Numbered from the stretch's first letter, positions 1 through 13,765 are shown. The stretch: 64,000 nt of DNA from Macrotis lagotis (GCF_037893015.1 NC_133658.1:424357890-424421889), one strand, 5' to 3'. A program made the numbers and translations. Notes: generated by a model not told the origin, from the letters alone.

Positions 1-336
1 AGGCATAATTTTGGGGTATCTGTGATGGAGAATACCATCTGTATCCAGAGAAAGAATTGTGGAGTTTGAACAAAGACCAAAGACTATTTATTACCTTTAA
101 TTTTAAAAAAATATCTTATTATATAATTTTGCTATCTCTTATACTTTGTTTTTCTTCCTTAAGGATATGATTTCTCTCTCATCACATTCAACTTAGATCA
201 ATGTATACCATGGAAACAATATAAAGACTAACAGAATGTCTTCTGTGGGGGGTTGGGGGGAGAGGGAAGCAAGATTAGGGCAAAACTGTAAAATCCAAAA
301 TAAATAAATAAATAATCTTAAAAAAAGAAAATACTC
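1..336 (+). mobile_element. L1 3' end, sense, truncated by the window edge
   Basis: The segment resembles a marsupial L1 3' untranslated region. It has an A-rich stretch, a G-rich patch near 246-262, and an AATAAATAAATAAAT-type tail near 298-316. The reverse complement of its start (TACAGATGGTATTCTCCAT-like) recurs in the antisense copy near 26315-26340, which supports a shared repeat family. Confidence 0.6.
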
Positions 337-1405
337 TTGGAGTTTCAAGAGGTACAGGGATGGTATTTCCAGTGCAGTAAGGGGCCGATAGGTGAGGCAG
401 AAGTGAACTTCACCTCTTATTGCACAGGATTGAAAGCATTCATATGTACCAGGTGTATATACTCAGCTCTTCATAATTGGGGGTGAAATTCAACTCTGCC
501 TCACCTGCTGCCCCTTATCACATGTCATTTGCAAGTGGGTAGTTTGGCTTGGAGAGTTTGTAAGGAGGAACCAATTACCTCATTTTCTACATTCCCAATC
601 CCTCTTAATTCTATGCTTTCCCTAACAATGTGTTGTCAGCCTGGAAAGTTATGCTGGAGCTAGATTGTGAATGAATAAATGAATGAATGAATAAATAAAT
701 GAAACATTTGTTGTTTACTATGTGCAAAGCACTGTACTAAGTGCTGAGCATATAATTAGAAAAGTTAGACAGCCCCTCCTCTCAAAGAGCTCACATTTTA
801 AGGATAGAGACAACACAGAGGAGGTTTTAGCTGCAAGTCCAATGGGAAGGTCCTGGCTCAACAAAGCACAGGGTCTTCTGTCTTCTCTATTGTTAGTGAC
901 ACAGTTAAAACTAAATCCTTTGAACCATTTGATGGTGCTTTGATGGTGAGACCTTTTTTTTTCTGAATGACTTTAATAGACAAACAAGAATGTGCATACT
1001 CTAACTGGTAGGAGGAACTACTTAAGAGCTTCTTGTCTAATCTGTGCTTTAGAAATATCGATTTGTCAGGCAGACAATACATTTATTGAGGGCCTACCAT
1101 GCACCAGACAGTTTGCTCAGCACTATGGATGCAAAATGAGGTAAAGGACAATTTCTGCCCTCAAGGAGTTAACAATCTAATGGAGGAGACCACAGGCAAA
1201 GAAATATGTACAAGCCAGCTATGTACCGAATCCCTTGGATATAATGAAAAGAGGGAAGGTGCTAGAATTCAGAGAGATTAGGAAAGGCTGCCTAAAAATG
1301 GGATTTTAGTTGGAATGTAAAGAAGTCAGTAGGCAGAGATGAATTTGACAACTGTCTGGAGAATAGATTGGAGAAAGGAGACCTTGGGTATGGGGAATTG
1401 TGGTG

Positions 1406-1598
1406 CTCAAATGAGTTTTATTTTTTATTTATTTTTTAAAAAAATTTTCAAGGCAATGGAGTTAAGTGGCTTGCCCAAGGCCACACGGCTAGGTAATTAT
1501 TAAGTGTCTGAGGTTGGATTTGAACCCAGGTACTCCTGACTCCAAGACCAGTGCTCTATTCACTGCACCACCTAGCCGCCCCCCTCAAATGAGTTTTA
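1406..1598 (-). mobile_element. WSINE1-type SINE, antisense
   Basis: The SINE body is 1421-1583, poly(T) first and ending GCCGCCCCC. It is flanked by a perfect 15-bp target-site duplication, CTCAAATGAGTTTTA, at 1406-1420 and 1584-1598. The duplication and complete body indicate a fairly young L1-mediated insertion. Confidence 0.9.
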
Positions 1599-2083
1599 AA
1601 TATAAATAAAAATAATATAATAATAATAGATATAAATATAAAATTCATATTATATATTTCTATGGAATATGTATCTATATCTATCTATATATAATCATTT
1701 TGAAAACTTTCAAACAACATATCAGTGTCAGCTTTTGTTTTTATTATAAATAGTATTCATGAATCATAGGGTCAGAGATATAAGGGATGTCAGAGCCCAA
1801 TAAATCCAAATAACCCTTTCTGTCTCATTTTACAGATAAAGAAACTGAGGGACAGAAAAGCTAAGTGTCTAAGGCAGGATTGAACTCAGGTCTTCCTCTA
1901 AGTCCAAAGCTCTATTAATAACAACTATCATTCTTTGAATTTTTAGTTCTCAGAACATCTTTATATGCTTAAAAAATAAGGACTTTCCCAAAGAGTTTTT
2001 GTTAATATTAATGAATATTTGCTGTATTGGGGAAAAAAAGCCTTCATTTTACTCTGAAAATAGTTTTAACCTTGAAGAACTCC

Positions 2084-2258
2084 AGACCACATTTTTTTTT
2101 TAGGTTTTTGCAAGGCAAATGGAGTTAAGTGGCTTGCCCAAGGCCACACAGCTAGGTAATTATTAAGTGTCTAAGACCGGATTTGAACCCAGGTACTCCT
2201 GACTCCAAGGCCGCTGCTTTATCCACTACGCCACCTAGCCACCCCTAGACCACATTTT
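2084..2258 (-). mobile_element. WSINE1-type SINE, antisense
   Basis: The body is 2096-2246 with its T-rich end first. A 12-bp duplication AGACCACATTTT flanks it (2084-2095 and 2247-2258). Confidence 0.88.
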
Positions 2259-3600
2259 GAGAACTGTGCTGCCTCTTCTAGTAGATGGGAAGAAATGATT
2301 AGATGAGAATAGGATAGAAGAGAATAGGAAGAGATAGAAGAGAAAAGAAGAGAATAGGATTCTTTTCCCTTTAATCCTTAAAGGTATCATATGATTACTG
2401 TATACATCCTAAGGACTCCTCTCTCTTATCATCTATCCTGGAAGTACTTGTGTTGTAGATTAAAGGGCCTGTAAAAATGGAGATCATCCTACCTAACCAC
2501 TACATGCTTTCTGTGGTTGCCATGAGGAAAACAATTTTAAACTTTCAAACACTCTAGAAAGGTGAGTTATTACAGTCCCAGAATCACTCCTTAATTATCT
2601 GGGTAGCCTTGGACAAGACAGTTTCCTTTTTTAAATCTGTTTTTTCATCTCTAAAAAGAGTGAGTTTTGTTAAATGCTTCTTAGGGTCCTTTCTACTTTC
2701 AAATACTAAGATTTTTTTAGTTAGTTTTTTTTGCCAAATACTAAGATTTTGACTTCTCTCGGGTCTTGAGCTAGTTGTTGACCTGTCCAGGGTTAAGAAA
2801 CTTGACTCTTTAACCAGGGCTATTTTTTCCACACAGGTTGACCTCCGGATCCATGAAAGGTTGTCAGAAATGAAAATATTTGTGATCTTACAGAATTTCT
2901 TAGCTGTCTGGAGCTGGGGGAATTAGAGGTGGTGGAGAAGGCATGGAAAGAAAGTCTCGCTGTTGACTAGTTGTCATGGCAACCTGAGCTTCTCTCACAT
3001 ATTCCAGTGATGGAGTAAAGGTAGTGGGGAAAGATGCATTTGGGGTGCTTTTTGAGTCTAGAACCTGTGAATTAGAAAATCAGGGGAAAGGAGAGGCTGT
3101 TCAACAAGCAGAAGAGAGAATATTAAAAGGTAGCACAGGCAGTGTGGCTAAAGTGAAGGTGCTGGGTAAGGTAGGGTAGGGAGAGGTAGATGCATTTTTG
3201 GTTGGCTGGTAGCGGCCCCTATCTTTCAGCTTGGCTTCCTCTCCAATCTTCCCTATTCCAACATAGGGAAAGAAGCAGGGAAAATGGGAGCAAAGTCTTC
3301 TGTCTCTCAGCCCCCCCCCCCCCCCTTGACTGGCCTCAGAGAGGCCCTGCTTTTCCCTTTCAATCAAGGTGGTCCTGGAAGTAGATTTCTGAGAATGTAA
3401 AGAAATGACACAGAATTTCCCAGATATGGCTAGCTAGTACACTAGCTAGTATCTTCAGAGCCCAGCTCAAACTTCCTTTTCTGTGAGACTGCTACAGATG
3501 CCCCCAACTAGAAGGGATCATTTCTAGTCTTGACCCCTTTAGTCTTTTTAAAGCAATATATTGATAGCCTTTATTTTAATATCAAGGCATTTTCTTGCCC

Positions 3601-3832
3601 AGATATGTGGCATAGTAGAAAGAGTACCTGAAGTCAGGAAAATTCTCCCTGAATTTAAATCTGACCTCAAACACTTATTGACTCTGTGACCCTAGGCAAA
3701 TCACTTAACCTTGTCTTGCCTCAGTTTCCTCATTTGTAAAATGACCCAGAGGAGGAAATGAAGAACCACTCTAATATCTTTGCAAAGAAAAATCTCAAAT
3801 GAGGTTATGAAGAGTCAGGCACCATTGAACAA
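3601..3832 (+). mobile_element. MAR1-type CORE-SINE
   Basis: A tRNA-like head (GTGGCATAGTAGAAAGAG) is followed by a CORE region with CTCAGTTTCCTCATTTGTAA and a tail ending in AAGAGTCAGGCACCATTGAA. This order is typical of marsupial MAR1 elements. It is clearly more diverged than the WSINE1 copies. Confidence 0.75.
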
Positions 3833-5711
3833 CACATTGTCCCTTTGCCTCTTTCCTATTCTCCCTCATACCCCAAGATCACTGACAGAGGCTCCTCAAT
3901 CCCATCTGCTAATTCTTTAAATACCCTAGGATTTCATTCATTTAAATCTGCCAGCCTAGAATAACTGGGGCAGCTCAGTTCTGTTTTACTGCCTTAGTTT
4001 TCTACTCCCTGCTAATTATTGTCTTGCTCACGTCCCTGGCAGCACAGTTAGCCTCACGGTTGCAATATGAAAGGTTAGTACACACACACTAGTCCAGAGC
4101 TTCAGATTCTCGCTGGCTTTATCTGCTGCCTGCAGGAGACTTGGAGGAGAAAAGGCTAATTTCCTTCTAAGGGCAATTGACAGCTTCCTTTGGCTCCACA
4201 GATCAAGTGCCCTGCCTGTCTGATCCTAGTGATACTGGTATACTCAATTCTATCCTTACCTTTTCTCCTCTTCCTCCAGTAAGTATGCTCTGCCTTGATT
4301 CAACTTTCTATCTGTCCTTGAACTTTGGTATAGGACAATGGTTCCCAATTGTGGTTCAGGGACTCCTGAGAGTCCTTGAGACTCTCAGGGGATTCACAAA
4401 CATAAAAAGTTTTCACAATAAAACGATATCTTATGGTAAATACCAGTAGATACAACATGCATAACCAAGAACCCTTGGCATCTTTAACAATTTTTAAGAG
4501 TGTAAAGGTGGTGGTAGGGTGTGGCTAACTGGCACAGCAGATAGAGAACCAGCTCAGGACTCATAAGGACTTCAAATATGACCTCAGACATAATTTACTA
4601 GCCATATGACCCTGAACAAATGACCTTACCCCAATTGCCTCCCTTGCCCCCCAAAGCCTAAAGGAATCCTGAGACCAAATTTTAGAACTGTTGGTTTAGA
4701 TACTGGGCATCATGGTTTAGGAGGACCATTAAAAAGTTAGAATGTGGATAGAAGCAGGTGGCAAGGATGTTAAGAAACCTCATGATTTTGAGGAATTGTC
4801 ATGTTTAATTCAGGGAAGAGAAGACTCAGAATACAGAATTGCCATCTTCAATTATCTTAGGCTGTCATATTGATAGAGATTAGACATATTCTGAGCAGTT
4901 CCCATCCCAAAACCAATGGATTGAAATTATATGAGAAAAACAAGAGATGACTTTCCCCAGGTCATGAACTTAGATTAAAAAATAGATTTAAAAATACTGC
5001 TTTGTGGAGACATGAGTGGATAATAGCTCCTATGAAAAATATTTGAGATTACTATTCAACTGTAAACTCAAAATATCAGTCATAATATGAATCAACAGAG
5101 CTTCACTACAGACTAAAAGTCTAATACTATCTTAGATAACATTTAGAGAATCATAGTGTTTTACAGATAATGGTACTATTATGCTCTACCCTCAGGGAAC
5201 CACATCTGGGAGGGTTGTGCTCAATTCTGTCCATTATTTTACAACAGACAGGACCTAGAGAAGAAGTAGTGGTCATCAAAGAAGATAATCAGGATGAATA
5301 TCATATGAGGACTGGTTGAATGAATTGCAATCTTGAACCCTGAGAAGAGAAGACAGTGCAGGAAATAAAAGCTTCAAGTATTTAATAATAATAACATTTA
5401 TATAGTACTTATTATAGGTCAAGCACTCCACTAAATGCTTTATAGTGATTATTTTATTCAATCTTCACAACAACCCTGGGAGGTATGTGCTATTATTATT
5501 ATCTCATCTGTAAAAAAGATAAGAAAACTGATGTAAACAGAAGTGAAGTCAGTGTTGGAGGCCAGTTGGAACTTAGGTCTTTCTGATTCCTGTTCTGGTA
5601 CTCTATCTACTATGCTTGAGGACAGAATTAGTAGTAGTTAATGAAGAGTTAAGAAAGGTGGATTTAGGTGTGATATAAATGAAAAAAGAAGGAAAGGAAA
5701 GGGAGAGAAAG

Positions 5712-5835
5712 GAGAGCCAGGTATCCATTGGATAGAACACTGGTCCTGGAGTCAGGAGGACCTGAGTTCAAATCTAGCCTCAGACACTTACTAGCTTTGT
5801 GACCCTGCGTGAGTCATTTAAATCTGGCTGCCTCT
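5712..5835 (+). mobile_element. tRNA-derived SINE fragment
   Basis: The head and B-box portion of a SINE are recognisable (CTGGAGTCAGGAGGACCTGA, then CAGACACTTACTAGC). The tail is degenerate and ends in a G-rich stretch. No target-site duplication was found. Confidence 0.65.
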
Positions 5836-6304
5836 AAGGGGCTGGGGGGGGGAGATATAATGAAAGACTTACAGTTTAGAGTGGTATAAAACTGGAATGG
5901 TCTCCCTGGAGGTCTCCAGGTAGATAGTGCAGGACTACCTATTAGATATATAGTGGGAGAATTATTACTGCTTCTAGTCTGGGTTGGACTAGATGACCTC
6001 CAAATGTGATTCTGAGAAGAAGGTATTATTCTATGGTAGAAGAACAGTATGACTTAGTTTTTTTTGATTAGTTTGAGTTTGCGTTACCCTTGATTTTGTG
6101 TATCTCTGGAAAGAGTCTTCTATAATGGGTTGTGCACTTGAGATCTTAGATATGTGATACACCAAAGGACTGAGCAATGATAATGCTGTTTCAGAAGACT
6201 AAAAGTAAATGAATTGATGAAATCTCCTGAGACGTTCTATGCTTATTCTCTCAAAGAGGTCTGTTCAGAGACTCTAGTATTCTGTCACCAAAAGCCAAAA
6301 TTAG

Positions 6305-6934
<630 letters not shown>

Positions 6935-7092
6935 ACATATGTGGATGGTCCTAGAGCATGATGCTAAGGGGTGGCAAGGAGAGATGGTTCTGGGGAACCT
7001 ATCTCTTTCCCCTGCCAAGTGGTCTTGTGGATTCCATTTTGCACTGTGCACATGTGTATATATACAAGTATGAACAAGGGCACATATGAGTA

Positions 7093-7573
7093 TTTGAAAC
7101 TTTTCTTCTTTTCTTTTTTTTCTTCTTCCTTACCTTCTTCCTTCTTTTCCTTGCTTCCTTCCTTGTTTTCTTCCTTCCTTCTTTCCTCCCTCCCTCTTTC
7201 CTTTTCCTTTCTCTTCTTTCTTTTCTTTTTCTTTCACTCCTTTTTTCTCTTTTCCTCTCTCCATCCCTTCTTTCTTTCCTTCCTTTCCTATTTTCTTTAT
7301 TTCTTTCTTTGCTTCTTCCTTCCTTTTCTTTTCTTTCCCTTTCTTTCTCTTCTTTCCTTTCTTCCTACTTTCTTTTCCTTTCCTTTTTTCCTTCCTTTCC
7401 TTTTCTTCCTTCTATTCATTTTCTTTCTCCTTCCTTTCCCCCCCTCTCCTTTCCTTCTTTCTTCCTCCCTGCTTCCCTCCCTTTCTTCCTTCTTTCCTTC
7501 CTTTCTTTCTCTCTCCCTCCCTTTCTTTCTCTTCTATTTTCTTTCCTCTTTCCCATTTCCTCCCTTCCTCCTC
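7093..7573 (+). repeat. 480-bp polypyrimidine tract
   Basis: This is an almost pure C/T stretch of irregular CTTT, CCTT, TTCC and CCCTCC units starting about 160 bases after the HHIPL1 stop, so probably within its 3' UTR. It is interrupted by rare A or G bases. Open frames across it (Ser/Phe/Leu-rich) are compositional artefacts. Such homopurine/homopyrimidine DNA can in principle form triplex (H-DNA). Confidence 0.95.
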
Positions 7574-7587
7574 TGAATATTCAGAGG
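7570..7587. repeat. 18-bp perfect palindrome
   Basis: CCTCTGAATATTCAGAGG reads identically on both strands and sits exactly at the downstream edge of the polypyrimidine tract. It could be a hairpin in the transcript or an incidental boundary sequence. Confidence 0.85.
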
Positions 7588-10500
7588 TTCAGCAGGGCAA
7601 ATTTGGGAGAGTAGTGCTCATTGCTCAGGTTTATGCAGGTACAGAGTTGGCATCACTGCTTTCTTTGGCTCCATGATTAGAATGCTAATGACTGGGGTGA
7701 CAAAGATAAGGATCCTGATGTCTTCTGCCCCTGTTTGTGCCATATCTGGAATATTGTGTTCAATTCCATCCATTTTATGAAGTATTTTGATAGACTGAGG
7801 GAGAGAAGAGTGACAATAATGGGGGCTGGAGATTAGACCAAATGAGGAACAGTTGAAATAACTGTAGGTGGTTAGTATGGGGAAGAAAAGACAGTGAAGG
7901 CATGGTAGTTTTTCTTCAAATATCTAAAGATCTATCATGAGAAAGGGGAAATAGAAAAGTGTTTTTCTATTTCCAGAGTCCAGAGCTTAGCAACACAGGA
8001 GTAACTTAATAACTTAATAATGCAGAATTAAAAGTAATGGAAATAAGTACAGAAAGGACAGCTTTGTTTTATTATTAAGATATATCCAGATAATTGAAGC
8101 CATCTGACAATGGAATGGGATGACTTCTATGACAGTGAACTCCCCATCGTTGGAGTTGATTTGAGCCAGAGACTAGATAGGCATCTGTTAGAGATGCTAT
8201 ACAGAGTGCTTCCAGTTCAATTAAACAAATCATTTATTAAATCCCTGCTCTGCAGGGTCCTGGGCTGGACTTTGGAAATAGGAGGACAAAAACAAATAAT
8301 CCTTGCCCTTAACATTCTATTGAGTTTTCATATTAGGTAGGGATTCCTGTTGATCCTACAGTTCTTTGAATATCATGATTCCCATATTCAAAAAGCTCAG
8401 ATCAAGTGTATGGAGTTCCCAGAATTTACTGGGAACAAACTGGGTTCCTTGCTATGTGACCTTAGGTAAATCACAATCTCTATGCCTCAGTTTCCTCACT
8501 GGTAAAATGAATATAATATGTAAAATGGTATATAAAGTCCCTTCCAGTAACCTCTGTAAATCAGGTAGCCCCAAGTTAAGCAGTCAAAACTTTATAATTC
8601 AGAAGATAAACTCATTTCAAGTGGGCATTGATCAGTAGGCACATAATAAATCCTTGCTTGATTGGTGATTCTATGAGCTTCCTCTTTCCTGTGAGTGAAA
8701 CACATCTGAGGTGGACCAAAATTTGCAAAGGAACAACAGAGATGGTCTCTGTCTCTCCTAATATAGATAAATGAGTTCTTACCCTAGGAACCTTTAATTT
8801 CTGAAGTCTTTGATTCAACTTCAGGAACAATTGAATAGGATAAACACTTCAGGTCACTTAGAATTGCTTTGTGACCTTGAATATGTCACTTCTCTAAACT
8901 CCATTTTCTCATCTTTTCTGTGAAAGTTGGGCTAAATGATACAACTCTAGCATTCTATGACTGTAGTTTCTTTTGTGATGCTAAGACCCTTCTGACTTTA
9001 ACATTCTAAAGTCCAGTGGAATATTAGAAAGGCAAGGGCTTATTGGGTAAGGTGTTCTCACTTTAAACACTGTATGAATAAGAGTCTGTGGGAATTACTA
9101 TACTCTTACTATCCCAGCTGAGCCAGCACTTCTTGAAATTCAATTAATCCATCATCAAATACTTATTAGGTACCTACTATGCACCAGTAGGAGATCTATT
9201 TATTTCAGGGAAAGGAAGAAAAAATCAGTTTAACTTGAGAACCTGGCTTTTTTTTTTATGACAACTCATCAGGTGTGGAATAATCATACAGATTTCCTCA
9301 AATCTAGCATAGAACCATTGACTATTACTGATGAACAACAAAATGATAATTTAGCAAGTACTACTATATACAAAACACTTAAGCAGGTGATGGAGGAGGT
9401 AGAAAGTTTGAATAAAATATGACCCATGGTTGCAAGTAACTTATGTCTAGGAAGGAGACGTCAATCTATCTATAAACTTTAAGGAACTGTAATTTTTTGG
9501 GAGTTTATATTTCCTCTGCCATTGCAGATCCCATTAATTGATGATTTTCATGAATTGCCATGGTTAAAAAAATGCACTATTCTATGGTGAGCCTTAGTAC
9601 AGTGCCTTTCCAAAAATATATCATTACGCGAAAAATTGTATCACAAAGTAGCATGTGAAATCTCTGTGAAAAAGGTCATCTCTGTCAGGGAAATCAGAGA
9701 AGGCTTCAGAGAGGAGATAGCATTTGAATTGGACTTCAAAGGAAAGTAAAGATAGAGAAGACATTTTATACATGGGAAATAGCATGAAGACATGGAAGTA
9801 TTAGTGAGTTTGTGTATGTGTTCTAGAGATTTTTATAATTTCTGCTAGAGCTTGGACTTTTCTTGGAGATTGTTTAGCCTTCTCTCTCCCTTTACAAAAG
9901 AGGAAATTCAGTCCTAGAGAAGGGCAATGACTTGCTCAAAGTTATACAACAGATTCTACATTGCCCTCCTACCCAGAACAGTCAGTCTAAAAAGACTGTC
10001 CAAATTAGCTTTATATCATATTTCTGTGGGTTAGGAAACTGAGGTGGGGCAATGAATTTCCCTAAGATTCTATGGCAGTCTGTCTATGAAATTGTATAAT
10101 TAGTCTGAATGTTCCCTGTGTCTGAGGGCCCTTCTAACATTTGAGCTGTAGAGAACAGAATATATAGGGGACTGGGAAGGGATATCATCTTTGCTGTCAT
10201 ATTGTAACATGCCCCTAATAAATGCTAAATGCTTTAATTTCAGACTTATTTTGTCTCAGTTTTATTGGTCCTTCTTCTTTGAAAGTATTATAAGTGGGAA
10301 GAGTAGGTAGCCATTCCATATTCTACCCCATGATTAGCTACATAGTTTAATGAAAAGAGTAATTTGGAGGTGTAGGACAAAACTGACAAAATTATAAAAA
10401 TATACCTTCAACCATTTTTAGAGTCCCTTAGAGTGAGATCCTCAGATCATCCCTATGTGATAGGTTATAATACAGATATTTTTGTCCCCATTTTACAGCT

Positions 10501-12127
10501 GAGGAAACTTTGAATGAGAAAGGGATAGTGACTGGTAAAGAGTGGAGGTTGGATGGAAATCCAAGTCTCTTCATTACAACACTTACACTCTAGTTCCTAT
10601 AAAGGGAAGCCTTTGCTAATGATAATGCAGCAACTTTTCACCTTCCTTATTAATGAATACCTTCCATTCTATAGTCTTAGGGTTAACAAATGCATCCTCC
10701 CACATAATACTACACAATAATCTTCTTACATAATAATCCTATACATAACATAACAATGTTAACAAAGCATCTTCCCACATAATAATCCTACAAAGTAGGC
10801 AGGCACGGATTATTATTATTTGTAGATAAAGAAATTAAGGATCAAAATGGTTTGCCCAAGGTCACTCAAAGGTGAGATTCAAAGCCCAGGGCTTCTGACT
10901 TTTTTCTAGTGTTGTTTCTATTATAAAATAGGTGTCCTTATTCTTTTTCCTGGTACAATTGCCCATCCTCACCTCCAGTAACTAATGTCCTATTTCTTGC
11001 CCTTTGGTTGCATAGAGACCTTTCCAATGGTATACTCAACCTCTCTCTTCTGTCCTCCAATGCTACTGAACCAATATCATCCAGATTTTCTGGGCTTCTA
11101 ATTTAATGATCTTTCTACTCCTTTCTTCTGGTTTTATAATCAAAAAGCAGTTGAATTAAAATTAACTTCTAGGGTGCCTGCCCTTGGGCAAGTGGGTACA
11201 ACACTGGATCTAAAGTCATCTGAATTCAAATCCTGCCTTTGCCTCTTCACTCGCAGTGAAAATATGCTAATGAGGTATTAAGCATACTACATAAATGATT
11301 TTAGATATCACTTTTTTGAATTGTGGAGTTGCTTCAGTCCTATTCAACTCTTTGTGATCTCCTATGGTATTTTCTTGGAAAAGATACAGGAATGGCTTGC
11401 CATTTCCTTCTCTGTTAGTTTTAAGTAACTTTTCAGGTATGTTACTAAGATTAAAGTAGGAAGCACTGTTATACTTTCAGTTAAAATTCCTATTTGGTCC
11501 CATATCTTTGACACACCATTTATCACATTCATCTCCCAATCCTTGCATTGATTCTTATGCCTTTCAGATGTTTATTTTTACTTTCATAAAGTAATGCTGT
11601 AAGGAATATCATTTGAAACTTTGTTACTGAAATAAACATCTGATTTGATTTTATTATAAGAGCTAAGAGTAACCTTTGGCAAGTCATTTAAACCTTCCTC
11701 AGTAGGTCTCTTCTGTGAAACTCTAAGGGTATTGAATGAGTTGACCTGTCAGATTCCTTCCAGTTTCAGATCTCTTATCTTGTGATCTTGAGTGCTGACC
11801 TATGGGACTAAGTATTCCAATTTAGAGTGAGATATTTGCCAGTGCAGTTATCCCTTCCTCATCACTGGGGTTAGAACTGCAGTATCCTGCCCCCTTCCAC
11901 CACCCACCACCACCCTCACCCTCCTGCAATCTGGAAAATCCACAAAAATATTTTTGGTCCTTTGAACCAGAAAAGTGAATTATTATGGCATTAAAAGAGA
12001 AAAATGTTGATACACTATACATGCACTATACATATATTTTATGCATGTCTGAATTTCTAAACATTTTTCTGTGTTGTCTGCTAGCCTTTGTGTGTTATCT
12101 GAAGCTTCCACAAAATTCCCCCCAAAT
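7588..12127 (+). other. HHIPL1 3' flank, no further exon seen
   Basis: No coding exon was recognised. The stretch holds decayed L2/MIR-like pieces (near 8420-8660, 10440-10550 and 10800-10900) and an antisense MAR1-type tail near 11320-11420. Candidate AATAAA poly(A) hexamers lie at 8645-8650, 9411-9416 and 10217-10222. The last is followed by a T-rich stretch and is the most convincing by context, but the true HHIPL1 transcript end cannot be set from sequence alone. Confidence 0.5.
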
Positions 12128-12153
12128 TTCTCTTTCTTTCTTTCTTTCTTTTT

Positions 12154-12227
<74 letters not shown>

Positions 12228-12270
12228 TTCCTTCCTTCCTTCCTTCCTTCCTTCCTTCCTTCCTTCCTTC

Positions 12271-12305
<35 letters not shown>

Positions 12306-12340
12306 TCATCTTCCTTCTTTCCCTCCTTCCCTCCTTCCTT
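12128..12340 (+). repeat. (CTTT)n/(CCTT)n microsatellite
   Basis: About 210 bp of CTTT units flank a central CCTT block (roughly 12223-12270). It directly abuts the T-end of an antisense WSINE1 copy, so it probably grew from that element's poly(A) tail. Open frames on both strands here are repeat artefacts. Confidence 0.95.
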
Positions 12341-12477
12341 TTGGATTTTGCAAGATAATAGGATTAAGTTACTTGCCCAAGGACACATAGCTAGTTAATT
12401 ATTAAGGTCGAATTTGAACTCAGGTCTTCCTGATTCCAGGGCCAGTGTTGTATTCACTGCACCACCTAGCTGCCCCC
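12341..12477 (-). mobile_element. WSINE1-type SINE, antisense, tail expanded
   Basis: The body runs from TTGGATTTTGCAAGATAATA to CACCTAGCTGCCCC, with small deletions relative to neighbours. Its tail has been replaced by the tetranucleotide array to the left. Confidence 0.85.
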
Positions 12478-12489
12478 GGGTTTTTTATT

Positions 12490-12694
12490 TTTTTATTTTT
12501 GACAAAGATGCTTGAGTGGTATGCCACTTCTTTTTCCAGATCATTGTACAGATAAGGTAACTGAAGCAAATAGGTTTAAGTGACTCAGCCAGGGTCACAC
12601 AGCTAGTAATTATCTGAGGCCAGATTTTGCATTCAAGAAAACAAGTCTGACTCCAGGTCCAATGATCTATTCAGTGCATCACTTAGCTGCTCCC
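12490..12694 (-). mobile_element. Older MAR1-type SINE, antisense
   Basis: It contains an antisense CORE segment (CAGATAAGGTAACTGAAGCA), then GGGTCACACAGCTAGTAATT, and ends CACTTAGCTGCTCCCA. Divergence is higher than in adjacent WSINE1 copies. Confidence 0.65.
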
Positions 12695-12970
12695 AAATTG
12701 TGAGGCATGAATTTAACTTTGACTAATTAGATTATAGGGAGGCAGCTTCTGCTCAATATAGAGAAAAATTTCCAAACAATATTGAACTTCCTTAAAAATG
12801 GGGTGCCTCAGAAATGGGAGAAGGGTGTTTGTTCAAATAGTCTTTGAATAGTGATTTTTTAAAAAGATGCTGCTCAGATTCCTACAACAACAGGGGATTA
12901 GACCAGGTGACTTCTGAAGACATTTCCAACTCTGTAAGTCCCCTGGATAGTAATTTAAAAAATAAATCAG

Positions 12971-13131
12971 AGGGCAGCTAGGTGGCACAGTGGATAGAGC
13001 ATCAGCCCTGGAGTCAGGAGTACCTGAGTTCAAATCTGACCTCAGACACTTAATAATTACCTAGTTCTGTGGCCTTGGGCAAGCCACTTAACCCCATTTG
13101 CTTTGCAAAAAAAAAAAAAAAAAACCCTAAA
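12971..13131 (+). mobile_element. WSINE1-type SINE
   Basis: A complete sense copy from AGGGCAGCTAGGTGGCACAG to a long A-run followed by CCCTAAAAAA. A convincing target-site duplication was not found. Confidence 0.88.
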
Positions 13132-13580
13132 AAATTAATCAAAAGCAACAACTGTGATATGACTGAATATGAGCCATTGCTTCAGTTTCTTAATTTTTTA
13201 AATGAGAATGAATGATACCAGGATCAAAGGAAAACATGTTATGAAAATGATTTGAGAAATATATAGAGCTTTATGTAAAATCTGCTTCAAATTAGGGAGG
13301 CTGCCTTGGCATAATCCAAGAAGAGCAGGATTTGGGATCAGAGGACCTGGGTTTGAATTCTAGCTCTCTGGCTTCCTCTCTGAATTACCTTAGGTAAATC
13401 ACAATCCCCATAGGCCCAATGCTTCCTCTGTAAAATAGGGACTTTTACTAGAGCAGGAGTTCTTAGCCTTTTTTAGAGTCACAAAGCCCTTTGGAAGGAC
13501 CTTTTCTCAGATGTTTTTAAATGCACAAAATTACAAAGAAAACCAATTATCATGGAATGTAGTTGTCAAAATATTTTTTA

Positions 13581-13765
13581 AAAAACAAGTTCAGGGGCAG
13601 CTAAGTGGCATAGTGGATAAAGCACCAGCCTTGGAGTCAGGAGTACCTGGGTTCAAATCCGGTCGCAGACACTTAATAATTACCTAGCTGTGTGGCCTTG
13701 GGCAAGCCACTTAACCCCGTTTGCCTTGCAAAAAAACCCTAAAAATAAATAAATAAAAACAAGTT
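13581..13765 (+). mobile_element. WSINE1-type SINE with 11-bp duplication
   Basis: The body is 13592-13754, flanked by AAAAACAAGTT at 13581-13591 and 13755-13765. It is in the same orientation as the next copy, about 60 bp downstream. Confidence 0.9.

Noticed and set aside
2820-3380. Possible upstream HHIPL1 exon
   Set aside because: Translations in all frames lack similarity to the HHIPL1 body, and the open frames overlap on both strands around a C-run.
4177-4449. 90-codon open frame
   Set aside because: No domain, no splice support and a composition like the surrounding non-coding DNA. It overlaps old repeat-like sequence.
7093-7614. Long open frames rich in Ser, Phe, Leu and Pro
   Set aside because: They arise from the polypyrimidine tract, which lacks stop codons by composition. 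There is no domain and no splice context.
11983-12398. Overlapping open frames on both strands (Lys/Glu-Arg and Ser/Phe repeats)
   Set aside because: They are translations of the CTTT/CCTT microsatellite.
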